Origin: Jacaranda mimosifolia
Taxonomy: Eukaryota > Streptophyta > Magnoliopsida > Lamiales > Bignoniaceae
Direction: 5' to 3'
Length of the DNA: 64,000 bases
NCBI GenBank assembly: GCA_018894105.1
Contig: CM032133.1
Coordinates: 18,366,501 to 18,430,500, forward strand
The position numbers and the translations under genes were made by a program. Under the pieces are notes generated by a model that was not told where the DNA came from, ran no database searches, and saw only the letters and a program-made list of their open reading frames with translations. Below, piece by piece: positions 24,361-36,399 of this stretch (position 1 is its first letter; the number at the start of each line of letters is the position of its first letter).

Positions 24361-24705
24361 GGATCCCAAGTCACAAGATCGAGATCGAGATTAGGGAATT
24401 AGAAATTATAAATCTTGGAATCAAACTTGAGTAAGATTACATTTACGAGAAAATTGTAAAAAATCAAATGTCTTATAGCCGAGCCCAACTACTCATTGAA
24501 TCATCAATTTTTTGTTAGATTAAATCCACAATTGGATTGCAAAAGAACTCGAGAACTTCATTAATCATATCACGTCATGGAATTTACAAGTTCTTTGGGT
24601 CGAGATCGTATTATAAGATGGAAACATAGAGAGAACTCGAACCTATATCACAAATATGGACCCGAGGGCCAAGGTTACATTGAAAAAGAAAAGAAAAAGT
24701 ACAAG
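24361..24705. other. Spacer between the tandem array and the antisense gene
   Basis: No coding block is seen on the + strand. On the minus strand this would be the 3' UTR of the antisense gene. Confidence 0.5.
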
Positions 24706-27220
24706 TTAGTAGGCTCGAATCTCGCCTTCTTCAATTGTAGACTGAGGGGCCTCAACCTTATTTTCTGAGGCGATGAAGGTAAACTCATCTTCGGGTTCTT
24801 CCTCTTCGTCCCCAAGGCCACAAGTGGGACAGTCTTTCAAATATGCATCTTTGGTAGGATCCAACTGCTCGAGGTCGTAGCCCTCCACGATCCCATCTAC
24901 TTTCTTCAATTAAGCCTGGCACTTCATGAAGCTCATATAGGCATATTTAGCTGCCTTCTCCTCGACCATGGACTCAAACGTGCCAGACCTCATGAAGGCT
25001 AGAGCTCCATCTATCCTGGTTTTTTGGATCAACTCCTTGTACTCGAAGGAGCTCGCGGAGACCTTGCGACCCTCTGAGTAGCCCTGCTCATACATCTTCT
25101 TCTTTTCAGAGGACAAGGACTTCTTCGCTTTAACCAACTTTTGTTCAAAGTCTTGAATTTTCTGGTTGCGTTTAGTGAGCTCCTCTTTGTGCGAAGCAAG
25201 CTCTTTGTCGATGGATTCTTAGGTCGACTTCAGGCTGGCTTCTAGCTTGTTCTTAGCCATTTTAAGCTCCATGACCTCATTATCTAAGGTCATGAAGCGG
25301 CTTCTCCAATAGGTGCACTATAGGGTCAGCTGATGCATATAGGTGATCCCCTACAAAATGAGCAAACAACATTAGATATGAAGCCAAATAGATAAAAAAA
25401 AAATTTAAATGCTATAACCAAGAATTCACCTACATCATAGATAGGCACCATGTTCCTCGAGCTTGGCGAAATTTATGGGTGTAAGCAAGGCTTGGTCTTG
25501 GGTCATCAAGCAACCTTTATATAGCTCAAAGAAAGTCTCCCTAGATTAGGATTGTAGCACCGAGCTCTGATCTGTAATTTTCTAGTTTGGGATCAAAGTA
25601 GGACGTGAAGAATTACTGAGAAAGGTTGAATTGATGGTCTTGTAGCTCTTACATGCATCATTCAACAGTGCCTCATGATGCACATGGACATCGAGATAGC
25701 GGGGAGATACGAGAATGGGGTCAGGCTCAGATCGCGCCTTCTTCCTTGAGTGACTCCCAGTGGAGCCCTTACCCATGGACTTCTCCAAATGGCTTTTGCT
25801 TGAATGGATAGGAGATGAGAGCTTCAAGCTCTTGCTTTTGGAACTATGCTTGTGTTTCTTCCCCTTGCCTTTCGGAGCATCCTTAGTTGTTGGATAGGCT
25901 CGAGGTCTAGATGCATGACCTTGATCTCGGGGACTTGACTGATTGGTAATAGCTAATCAGCTTCTGCTAGTTGAACATGCGCGCTCGAGGGTTGGCTCAA
26001 GGTTAAAATAGGGATAGACATTGCAAAGGCAGGCACGAGCCTTGAAGATTATACCTTGGCCATCAAGGCCTCTTTTTTGGCCTTTATTTTGTTGATTATG
26101 CACAAATTATTGCTCGACATAACTAAAACAAAAAAACAAAAGCAGTTCGACCTTGATCCAAAGCAGATAAAAAAGAAATAAAGGGAAATGCGCGAATAGC
26201 AAAAAGAACCATCATCAAAAGTTCTTTGAACTCAAATGTTTGTTGGCGAGACGCCAACGATCTTGAGAACCTCCTCCTTTAGAAGCTTGCCAACTTTTTA
26301 CCAATGGTTAGTTAAGGTGTCAATGAAGCCTTTTCCCCAAGTAACCTCATTTGACATCGAAGGCTTAGGCTTACTATGCCTCCATCAGACCTAAACCGTC
26401 AAGACGATTGGCAAGAGCTCGAATAAAGATGAACCTTTCTTTCCATGGACCTAAGGAGGTGGAGACCTTATCAAGGAATTTGCACATGGGCCTCGTGTGA
26501 AGTAATAGAACTCGCGTTCCACAGTTTGGGTCGAGGTCCACATTGAATAAAGCGACCAGAAATGGGCGAAGGAAGGCTCAACCCCAAAATGGGTCATTAT
26601 GATGAAGAAGCAGAGGATATACCTTATTGCGTTGGGAATAAGCTGAACAGGATAGATGTTTAACCCTAACAGAATGTTTTCTATAGGATCGAGAATGGAA
26701 AATCTCAGACCCCCTTCTAGCATGCCTATGGAAAAGTGGCATAACTCTCAGGGGAAAAATTCATCCGATCTGAATTATTGGGAAAAATTATTTTGTATTC
26801 TGGGGGGATAAATATCACAACCTGACCTCAGAAACCACTAGAGATCCTAGTTTGAGAACTATAACTAACCAAGGAAATATGGAAAGAATATACTCTTCAG
26901 TCTCGAGGTCGTGAGCTAACTCATCCGTCAAGGCGGACGAAGGACTAGCTAGGGTCAAGCCCACCAGGGTATTGGGATCCCGAGAGTCGACAGGAGCTGG
27001 GATCGAGGTCGAACTCATGAACTGAATGATTTGGAGAGAGGTGACATCCTCTGAACTTGATGAGGGAGAGAGACTTTCACTCGACTGCAACTGACTGAGG
27101 CTGCGAGTCTCCTCAGAAGAGGAACTTGAGCTCAAGCTCATTCTTACTAAACAATAGACTCATAAAATTGAGATCTTGGTCGAAGGATGGGATGCTTGGG
27201 TTTGAGGTTTGGCTAGGCAT
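24706..27220 (-). pseudogene. Antisense additional gene of the Tat element (putative gypsy-type transposase/PF04195-like)
   Basis: A minus-strand reading path runs from an ATG at 27220 or 27141 (Ser-rich N-terminus) through a conserved hydrophobic block at about 26710-26500 (LNIYPVQLIPNAIRYILCFF, then VEPSFAHFWSLY). A charged, Lys/Ser-rich middle follows (about 25830-25580). Then comes a coiled-coil-like segment (about 25260-25090; KSLSSEKKKMYEQGYSEG) and an acidic tail ending at 24706 (GDEEEEPEDEFTF). The hydrophobic block matches proteins annotated in plants as putative gypsy-type transposon proteins; their function is unknown. A canonical GT-AG intron can be read at 25429-25351. Stops (for example at 24912-24910, CAA-like to TAA) and frameshifts break it. 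Confidence 0.7.
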
Positions 27221-27272
27221 GCAAAAGCAATATAGAGGGTGAAATGAAATGAAGTTGTGGGGCAGTCCAAGA

Positions 27273-27282
27273 GTATTTATAG
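27273..27282 (-). promoter_or_regulatory. TATA-like box for the antisense gene
   Basis: On the minus strand the sequence CTATAAATAC lies 62 bases upstream of the ATG at 27220. The spacing fits a plant TATA box with a short leader. It lies between the 3' LTR and the antisense gene, so it would be independent of the LTR promoter. Confidence 0.5.
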
Positions 27283-27427
27283 ATGCAAGATGTGATAATA
27301 CATTTATCGAGGCAGCATTGACGGCCCATATTGGAAGCGCCTGATCAGATGGTGGAGATGGATCAGCGCCTACTTTCAATAGTGTATAGGTTCATTCCCC
27401 ACAGCAGAGAAAAAACCAATAACTTTG

Positions 27428-27443
27428 AAAATAGGGGAGTTAA
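27428..27443 (+). other. Polypurine tract next to the 3' LTR
   Basis: AAAATAGGGGAG immediately precedes the TG of the 3' LTR (with TTAA between). This purine run is the expected plus-strand primer site. Confidence 0.6.
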
Positions 27444-27963
27444 TGATGGTGATAATAAATGAAGATATAGCAAAAGACCATTTTACCCCTAGGTTTTAGC
27501 TAAAATACCTAAACAGGACAGGATCCATGTCTTTTTATTTGGACGGGTTATGACCCGGTGGAACCCAACCTACCTCGGATTATGACCCGGATCGTGAGCC
27601 GTTGATCAATCAAGGATCTGACACACAGTAACACGCCACCTCGATCTATACAGACAATGATAGTTCACCGCCTACAAAAAGAAGGAACCACACAGTACTA
27701 GGTCATGTCATTTTTATTTTCACTTGAGTTATTATCTTTATCCTTGAGCTCATTTGATCACCTCAGCAATACACTAACTTAGGCATCGAAAGGCCTTAGC
27801 TGAGGGTGATTTCAACTAGTCTAATGTGTGCTCTTATGGTTAGTTTGGAGGCCAGAAAATACTCATGCGGATCTGGGTCAAGGTCGAGGTCGAGGTCGAG
27901 GTCAAAGGTAAGGTCAACTTCAAAAATTCAGCTCGAGGTTGAGACCCCCAATCTCGAGCAGCA
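27444..27963 (+). repeat. 3' LTR
   Basis: Starts TGATGGTGATAATAAATG and ends CGAGCAGCA. It aligns to the 5' LTR throughout. It contains a small (GAGGTC)n expansion at about 27881-27903 that is shorter in the 5' LTR. The position matching the 5' LTR TATA box reads TACAAAAA, so the box is lost here. Confidence 0.9.
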
Positions 27964-29731
27964 TCAAAATTATTTATATTTGTACATATATAAATATGCA
28001 TATATATATATATATATGTATGCATATTATATATATACCCATGACCCCCAACCGAGGGCGGAAGTATGGGTGGGTGGGGTATTGGTGGGGTGGTTGTTGG
28101 TTTGCAAGAAAGAAGTTATATTTTTATTTTTATTTTTATTTTTATTTTTATTTACTTTTTAATGAAAAATAAATTAATTAAGTTAAATATTTTTATTTAT
28201 TAATATTATTAAGTAAGTAATTTAAAATTATATTATCTGAAATAATGAACTTAAAATTTTTTACTTATTAACTAAATTTAGTTAAATTATTTTAAATATG
28301 TCTATTTAATAGTATCGAGTATACACGTTAAAATTATTGAAATTATATTGTAGAACAATAGTTTTAGATTTTTTTAATTGTATATCTTAATTAATAAATA
28401 GATCAATTAAATTTATTTATACTATTTTGGACATATTTATTATTTAACAATATAGAGTATATAACTCAAAATTTTTAAAATTATATTATTTAGGATAATA
28501 GATTTTTGTTTTAACTTTTTTTTTTTTTTTTGGAACATATGTACCAAGAATTAGGTGTATTAAGAATTTAAAATGCAAAACAATAACTTGTTGTGAAATT
28601 AACAACAACTTGTTGTAAAAGATATGTATCATTTAATTTGAAAATATCTCATATGAGTTAAGTACAGTCTTACCTCACCATAGACATCCCCATTTCTTTT
28701 CCAACAAACTATTCAAATACAAGCTAATTTTCTCTAACTATCTTTTCAAATTTTAAAAATATTAAAAATAAAAAACAAAAAATGGAAAAATAACCAAATA
28801 AACTCTAAGGCCATCAAAGGCTCAAAGTTAATTATAGCTCTTGGATTCACCTTACCATTGCCATCAGTGTACCCTGCTGCGTATCTCCAATTTTCACCTC
28901 TACTAATTTACTTGTGCATGCAAATTGCAAGCCAAGCCATCTAGCTATAATTAATTAAAACATTAGAATATCCATCAAATGGATGCAGTGGTCAGATGAT
29001 GAGATCCTCTTGTTTACCGCAATTAAGGATGAATATTAGTACTTTCAGTATTTTGTTAAATGGATGATGATGCATGACATGCCCGCAAGATATATCCACC
29101 AAATAGATTACAAAAACTGACACATATATGCATTCAGTAACTTAATAATTTATACAATCAACAGAACAAAAAGATGGAAGTCCAAACTTAATTAGGTTGA
29201 GTTAACAACATTGGTTAATTATTGCTCCACTGATAAAAAAAGAGTACGCGCATGATCGATCGATCGATCGATCGTTTCTATTGTCTGAAGCAATCAACTT
29301 TTTTGGTTGCTATATATATATATATATATATATATCTCAACCAGTTGGTTTAAATATAATGAATTTTCAAAAATTAATTCATCCAATGATTCAAATATAT
29401 TTCTGAGAGCAACATTTAGTAACTCATCGCTTGGTGCCCGACCGGATCATCAAGCACCCAACCAAGTATTGTCTCTTTACACCCTGCAAACGCCATCACC
29501 GTGTAATTAGCGAGTATCATTTTTGTACTGAATCTACAAACTTTAACATTGGCTTAGTTGGAGACTGTGGCTCAAATTGGGATCTACTACCTGATATTTC
29601 ACTTCTTACAATTACACCCTTGAAATTTGTCTAAGTCTTTAGATAAATGCAATACAAAATTTTCCGGACTCTTTAGACGAATATAAGATACATGGCCCAA
29701 ATTAAGTCTTTCGTTTTTAGCCATTACGACG

Positions 29732-29770
<39 letters not shown>

Positions 29771-30254
29771 TAAAAGCTACAAATTTGAAGTTTGGGAACA
29801 ACGTAACTTTTGGTCAAATAATTTGAAGTTCCTTTGGGTGGAAGTGGAACGAATTACTCTCTGATGGATTCTCAGGGCCTTAATCCCAGTAGATGAACTC
29901 TCCACATATTGATGATCCAAGGAGCCAGCGCAAGTGATTTTTGTTCATTACAATTAACAGATTCAATTTTCAATATTGCTACTTTGATTTGATCTTTAAA
30001 ATGAATACTGAATTTTTATCTAGTTCAATATTCAATTTTTTTAAAAAGACAATCATCAACATCAAAAATATTGATGATGTTGCCTCATTGTATACAAAAT
30101 TGGATGATTAACTTGTGAAGTACAACTGTATTCGATCATTAGAGGAAGCATTCTCACTCAAATTAAATATTCCTTTTCTGAAAAAATGAGAGTGAACAAT
30201 CAACTTTAGTAGTGGATTATTTTGTCAAGAAAAACATTTATTGTTTTATTTGGT
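27964..30254. other. Intergenic DNA with simple repeats
   Basis: No gene is recognised. Simple repeats include (TTTTTA)n at 28121-28154, (GATC)n at 29253-29275, and TA runs at 29311-29335 and 29734-29767. A segment at about 29410-29640 has higher GC content and no recognisable homology. The G-rich stretch at about 28040-28100 resembles the centres of the Mutator-like elements in this window, but no terminal repeats were found around it. Confidence 0.5.
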
Positions 30255-30615
30255 GGGTAAATTAGGTTTTACACCATGTGAAAATGAAAAAGAGCAAAAA
30301 ATCCTCCTATGAAAAAATAATAGGCAATGTCCCCCCTATGTTTTTAAAAAAATAGCAAATTACCCCCTTCCAACTGGCGGTGCAAATCACGCGCGGCAAA
30401 TGAGGTTGGTTTTAGGGTTTTTACTGATGAAATGTCAATTTTGCCCCTTAATATCAACCGTTAGATTCATTGAAAAAAAATTGACAGTTCAGATTACTTC
30501 TATCTAAAAAATATATATATGAAATATAAAAATATATTTATATATACCTACATATACATATTTATATAGAAATTATATATATGTATTATATATACATATT
30601 TATATATATATAAAC

Positions 30616-30935
30616 CCACTAACCACCCCCCGGCAACTCACCCAACCCTCACCCACCACACCAGCGGCAGCCATGGCCGCCGGCGAACGCTACCATGGTG
30701 GCCGCCATGGATGCTGCCTTCGCGGTGGCCGCCTCCATGGCAGCCTGCAACTGCGGCCATGGAGGCCGCTGCTCGTAGAGGTGGCCTCCATGGCTGCCTA
30801 AGAACAAAAATTAAAAAAAAAAAAAAAATTTGAAAAACGAGGTGGCCTCCATGGCTGGATAGATCTGGCCACAATGCTACCACGGCAGCCCGTAAGGTTT
30901 GGGGAGAGGGGATGGGGGGTGGGTCGGGGGGTAGA
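30616..30935. repeat. GC-rich CCATGG-rich block of the Mutator-like element
   Basis: Repeated short palindromes built on GGCCGCCATGG/CCATGGCNGCC occur about eight times. They are followed by G-tracts (GGATGGGGGGTGGGTCGG near 30910). A minus-strand open stretch at 30883-30638 gives Ala/Gly/His-rich low-complexity protein. It could be a captured gene fragment or a low-complexity expansion; I see no known domain. Confidence 0.55.
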
Positions 30936-31029
30936 TTATTAAATAATTATATATATTATCATTTATGTATATAATGTATATATTATTATATATATTATCA
31001 TATATATGGTAATAAATATATAAATATAA

Positions 31030-32400
31030 ATATCTATAAAAAATATATATGTATATAAATATAATATATTTTCATAAATATATATAATATTTAATTTGAA
31101 ATAAATAATTAGAAAGAAAAAAGATATAAACAAAAGTTATTTAAATTTTATAGATAAAATTTTAAGATGGGGTGGGGGTGGGGGTGGGGGTGGAGTTTAT
31201 TATATAAAATATTTATTTAGTAATATATAGTATGTATAAATATATACATAAATATTTATGTAGTTATAATGTATTATATTATGTATTATTATATTATGTT
31301 TATTATTATATATTTATATTTGTATATATATAATATATATATATATAAAAGAATAAATTAGAAAGATGAATAAAAAAAGTTTAAAACAGTTTTTAAATTT
31401 AAAAATAAAAAAACTGGTATGAAGGAGATAAAAATATATATGTATATAAATATTATATATATTTTCAAATATATATATAATATTTAATTTGAAATAAATA
31501 ATTAGAAAGAGAAAAGATATAAACAAAAGTTATTTAAATTTTATAGATAAAATTTTAAGATGGGGTGGGGGTGGGGTTTATTATATAAAATGTTTATTTA
31601 GTAATATATCTTATGTATAAATATATACATAAATATTTATGTATTTTTAATGTATTATATTATATATATTATATTATGTTTATTATATTATATATTATAT
31701 ATTTATATTTGTATATGTAATATATATAAATAAAAAAAGAACAAATTAGAAAGATGAATATATAAAATTACATAAAATATTTATTTAGTAATATATAGTA
31801 TGTATAAATATATACATAAATATTTATGTATTTATAATGTATTATATTATATATTATTATATTATGTTTATTATATTATATATTATATATTTATATTTGT
31901 ATATAATATATATATATATAAAGAATAAATTAGAAAGATGAATAAACAAAAAAATTAAAAACAATTTTTAAATTTAAAAATAAATAAAAATTGGTATGAA
32001 GGAGATAAAAATATATATGTGTATAAATATAATATATTTTTTCATAAATATATAATATTTAATTTGAAATAAATAATTAGAAAGAGAAAAGATATAAACA
32101 AAAGTTATTTAAATTTTATAGATAAAATTTTAAGATGGGGTGGGGGTGGGATTTATTATATAAAATGTTTCTTTAGTAATATATCTTATGTATAAATATA
32201 TACATAAATATTTATGTATTTCTAATGTAATATATTATATATTATATTATGCTTATTATATTATATATTATATATTTATATTTGTATATGTAATATATAT
32301 AAATAAAAAAAGAACAAATTAGAAAGATGAATAAACAAAAAAATTAAAAACAGTTTTTAAATTTAAAAATAAAAAAATTGGTATGAAGGAGATGAAAAAG
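31030..32400. repeat. Tandem duplications of ~0.4-0.57 kb inside the Mutator-like element
   Basis: The block TTAAGATGGGGTGGGGGTGG recurs at about 31161, 31558 and 32133. The block AAATTAGAAAGATGAATA recurs at about 31353, 31745, 31927 and 32318. Copies are separated by TA-rich spacers of varying length, giving roughly 3.5 units. G-runs vary in repeat number between copies. Confidence 0.8.
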
Positions 32401-32643
32401 ATATATAAAAATATATTTAAAAAGAATAAATAAATAAAATTGACAATATATGAAGGAACTAGGCGTAGTATAGTTTTTATACATTGAAATTATGGTTAAA
32501 TTGTAGCAAATCACAAAGGGCAGGCGGTGTGCCTATTTTTTGAAATCACAAGGAGGTGCATTGCCTATTGTTTTTTCATATGGGAGTTTTTTGCTCTTTT
32601 TCATTTTCACAGGGGGGTAAAATGCAATTAACCCTTATTTGGT

Positions 32644-33370
32644 CTCAGGTTTTTTTATGTTGTTATTTAGTGCTATCTTTTTATTCTTTATTTTCTCTAT
32701 TCCTTTTGTACTTCTAATTTCTTATACACAGTTGCTCAAAGGGCAAAACTATATTCTATTATTGATTTTAAATCAATATAACCCTTAATAGTTGTAATCA
32801 TGATTGTGATGCAAAATTTTATTATCTATCTTCCAATGTTTTATTTCTATTGAAGAGAATTTTATTTTATTTTACTTTTCTTCATTTTTCCATATGGTGT
32901 CGATATCTTAATTAATCAAATACTGATTAGAAAACAATATTAATACCTGCAAACATATTTTTTTAAGGAAATAAAATATGAAAATATATATTACTAATAA
33001 ATCAAAAAACATAAAAACAAATAGCATAAGGTTTATAAACACAAGAGCCAATAAAATAAATTACATTGTTCTGAAACATGAACATGATCTATCTTTATAT
33101 GATATTGTACTCATTTTTATGTTATGCAATAATGTTTCAAGAATCAAACAACTCCTTAGGAGGAATCCCTTTCTTATCTGTTCTCTCCTTCCCTGTGAGT
33201 GGAACTCGCCCCCTGTAGGTTTCCAGTTGTGTGCCTTGGGTGTGTGTCCATCTTTCTTGTCCTTGTTCTCTCTTCTTCTTCACTTCTTGGTTTTCTCCTT
33301 TTGCACTTATTTGTATCATAACTTAGCTGCCTCTCTCCATCTATTGTTTATCGTTTCTTCAGTAATTTTG
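32644..33370. other. No gene; possible LINE 5' leader
   Basis: AT-rich to about 33140, then a C/T-rich stretch (33160-33300) that could be the 5' UTR of the LINE. The 5' end of the LINE cannot be fixed from sequence. Confidence 0.4.
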
Positions 33371-35210
33371 ATGGATCTCATCAATACTATCATCTCCAAA
33401 ACCAGGCTTCTTGAATGCTCTGGGAACCCCTTACCCCATCTAAAGGATACCAATAGCCTATTAAATGCTCTCTCTCTCTCATTGCCAAAGTTCTTAACGA
33501 TCAACATATTAACATCAGTGCTTTGAAAACTACCTCCTCAAAGCCTCGGGATCCCTTTCTTAAACAGTAGTTAATGTTCTAGATCAAAACACCTTAGTTT
33601 TTGTCTTTGAACGTGAGGATGTGTTCAAACCGGTTTGGAGCGAATCCCTTTGGTCCTTTAGAGGGCATCTCGCTGTCTTACAACCTTGGCCCCCTGAAAG
33701 GGCCCTTGCAGAGATTGATTTATCCAGAATTCATGTTTAAGTTCAAGCCATTGGCCTCCCGGTTGTTTTAGTCAATCTATCTTCGGCAAGTTAATCGAAA
33801 ACTCCATTAGAAAATTTATTAAAACTGATCTATCTACAGAATGCCATCGCTGGAGGCGTGCACTAAAGATTCGAGTTGACATGCCCATCCTAGAACTGCT
33901 AAAGGATTTTATCTCCTTTGTTGGCCCATCTAGGGCAAAAATTAATATTGAACTCAGGTATGAACGTCTTGGTGGATTTTGTCATGCATGTGGCATCATA
34001 GGGCGCAAACTAAACTCATGTCCATCTTCTCAACTAAGACCTAGCACCGAAAATAGTCCGCCCTTTGCTTTAGTCCTTGATTTTTTTTTTTTTTTATCAA
34101 AGATTTGGTCCTTGGTTGAAAGCAAAGAATCATTTGATTCCAAACCCTAACATTGAAAAGATTAGCTATGGTGACACCCAGATTCACCAAACTTCTGTTC
34201 CTCTAAAAAGCATGAGCAACCAACCATCATTTTCGCCAAACGTTGGATCAGATGTAAAACCCAATGTGGAATGCAATTTACCTCTGACACAAACAAAACC
34301 CCAATTACCTATTAGAGACGATAAAAGAAACTCCACTAATTTAAGGAATCAAAAATCTCTAGTCAAGCAACCTTCCTTAACGGTGAAAGAAGTGTCAAAA
34401 GCCGACAACTTGGCATTTATTGCAAAAGATTTTCTTGTAGTCCTTGAACTATCTTCGTATGAGGCACTCCATATTCAAAATTTTCCCCAATATCCCAATG
34501 GCTAGTAGCAAAATCCACCCTAATGAGCCTGTGAACTTGGCATTTATTACAAAAGATTTTCTTGTACTCTCTGAACCATCTTTATATGAGGCACTCCATA
34601 TTCAAAATTTTCCCTAATACCCCATGGCCAGTAGCAAACTCCACCCTAATGAACTTGTGCCCCAACTCATTGATTTTTGGGCTCATCCCCCTCCACCTCT
34701 AGTCAAATTGTTGGGCCCCCAAACAAATCTCTTCTCACAATTTCCCATGCAAGTTTAGCTTGTAAGCCCCTTAATCTGGTCCAACAAAACAGTCTCTTTC
34801 CTAGAATGAATTATTCTGGACCTATTAAATTAGTGGGTGAACTTATGGAGCCGAAATCCCCATCACTCAACCCCCTTAAAAGATTGTCCCCTTACCTGAG
34901 TCTGATTTATGAGCCACCCAATAAGTACCTTAACTCAACCCCTAAACTATTCCACCACCAACTAAAGAAACAAAAAAAGCCTTATACTGATACCACAAAG
35001 AACTCAAAATTAAGCCCCTCGAACCCAAGCAGCCCACCTAGTGCCCTTTTGATTATCATGTATGACTCTATATGCAGTAAGGCTTTAACTATGTTAATAG
35101 AAGAAAAAACCTTTATCCAAGGAGAGCGAAGAATCATCAGGACAAAGAATTTGGCTAGCACAGCCTATACCAGACCAAGAAAATGTTACATTATAGTCGT
35201 AAACAACTGA
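33371..35210 (+). pseudogene. LINE ORF1 (DUF4283 and zinc-knuckle protein), broken
   Basis: A start at 33371 (MDLIN) opens an N-terminal region that shifts frame after about 33520. The DUF4283 block is readable near 33640-33690 (LWSFRGHLAVLQPWPP). The CCHC-type knuckle is at about 33979-34020 (FCHACGIIG, then KLNSC). Its His is replaced by Arg at codon 34004-34006 (CGC). The remainder to 35210 is Ser/Pro-rich and low in conservation, as usual for plant L1 ORF1. A ~70-bp direct repeat of CTTGGCATTTAT...TTCAAAATTTTCCC lies near 34410-34495 and 34530-34615. ORF1 binds LINE RNA. Confidence 0.75.
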
Positions 35211-35292
35211 TTCCAAAGGCTGAACCTATCTCAAAAATTGAAAAACCAAATCTCTCCGATGGCCCAGTGGGGGCTAAGAGAGCAATTTAATA

Positions 35293-36202
35293 AAGATAAT
35301 CTCGTGGAATTGTCGGGAGTTGGCTCAATCTCCAGCATGCCGCTCGACATGGGCCATGCTATTAGATCATAAACTAGACTTGCTTTTTCTTTGTGAAATC
35401 AAAACTCCTATTTTTTCAAAAATTTATCGTATTCTTGCTTCCTGTAATTTGCACCTTTTTTTATTCTGTTCCCCCAGTTCGCTTTACATGTGGTATTTGT
35501 CTCATGTGGACTCATTCTATCAATGTTCAGATCACGACTAAAGAGTCTTCCTTCATCTGTACCAATGTGCTTCTCTCGCATGATGGTCAGCTATGGTTTT
35601 TTGTTGGAGTTCACGCACCGTGTATCCCTGCACTTAAGGCACATTTCTGGGAATCATTCAGCCAAACCTTTGTTAGTGTTGGAGGACCAGCCCTTGTTAT
35701 GGGAGACTTTACTACCATTCTATCCCAAGAGGAAAAATGTAGAGAAAAATCTTTAGCCTCATCTTCTAGACACTCTTTCAGAGATCAGGTCGAACAACTA
35801 GGCCTTTGTGATCTTGGTTTTGTTGGAAATCATTTCACCTGGACAAATAAAAGAGAAGGCTTAGCGAACATTAGACTTAGATTGGATTGTGGAGTGGGGA
35901 ACTCAGATTAGATTTCTTGCTTCCCTTATGCTAGAATTGAGCACTTGCCAACTACCGCTTCGAATCGCTATCATTCCTTCTCATCTCCTACCATAACAAT
36001 GACAAGTGCTAAACTTTTCCACTTCGAAGAGATGTGGATGAGAGATAAGGCATGTGAAAATACTATATACCATGCATGGCAGACTAAGGTTAGTGGCTCC
36101 CCACCCTACAGACTCCATTCACAATTAAACATCTCCACACAACCCTTAGATCATGGAACCGATCCTATTTTAGTTCATGTCATGAAAATATTGCCACAAT
36201 AA
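35293..36202 (+). pseudogene. LINE ORF2 endonuclease domain, broken
   Basis: IISWNCRELAQSPACRS at about 35296 is the conserved start of the apurinic-type endonuclease. It continues with LDLLFLCEIKT (catalytic Glu) near 35375, then after a frameshift with GDFTTILSQEEK near 35703 (Asn of the usual GDFN is Thr here) and FVGNHFTWTNKREG near 35818. A stop at 35909-35911 falls where Trp is expected, and the same frame continues through 36202. This domain nicks target DNA. Confidence 0.82.
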
Positions 36203-36399
36203 GAAGGTTCCTGAATGACACTCAAGGCTTCTCAGTAGAATCTTGCTTTTTAAGAGGCTTCGTAACTTAAACTTTATGAGAAACTTAAGAGGGTTGAAAT
36301 TCTCTAGAGACAAAAAGTTAAGCAACACTAGCTTGAGAATGGTGATGCCAATAGTAAATTCTCCCATCTTACCACAATGCTTCGATCAAGAGCTAACCG

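Larger units (their letters stand above)
17290..27963 (+). mobile_element. Ty3/Gypsy LTR retrotransposon, Tat lineage, decayed
   Basis: Two diverged LTRs (17290-17799 and 27444-27963) flank about 9.6 kb. The internal order is gag, protease, reverse transcriptase, RNase H, a second archaeal-type RNase H and integrase, then a tandem array and an antisense gene. The second RNase H is diagnostic for the Tat lineage, whose members also often carry an extra antisense ORF. Many in-frame stops, chiefly TAG, and LTR differences dominated by transitions indicate an old, methylated copy. The flanks are TTCAAATT on the left and TCAAAATT on the right, so no clean 5-bp target duplication can be read. Confidence 0.92.
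30255..32634. mobile_element. Non-autonomous Mutator-like element with 9-bp target duplication
   Basis: The left end GGGTAAATTAGG... and the reverse complement of the right end GGGTTAATTGCA... share GTGAAAATGAAAAAGAGCAA and continue as imperfect repeats for about 100 bp. The flanks are an exact 9-bp duplication, TTATTTGGT (30246-30254 and 32635-32643). No transposase is encoded. The centre holds a GC-rich, CCATGG-rich block (30616-30935) and a tandemly repeated AT/G-rich region (31030-32400). Confidence 0.88.

Noticed and set aside
27806..28162. Open frame across the 3' LTR end and following microsatellites
   Set aside because: Its protein is Arg/Ser and Tyr/Ile repeats from (GAGGTC)n, TA and TTTTTA runs.
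30638..30883. Minus-strand Ala/Gly/His-rich open frame
   Set aside because: It arises from CCATGG-type palindromic repeats inside a transposon, with no recognisable domain.
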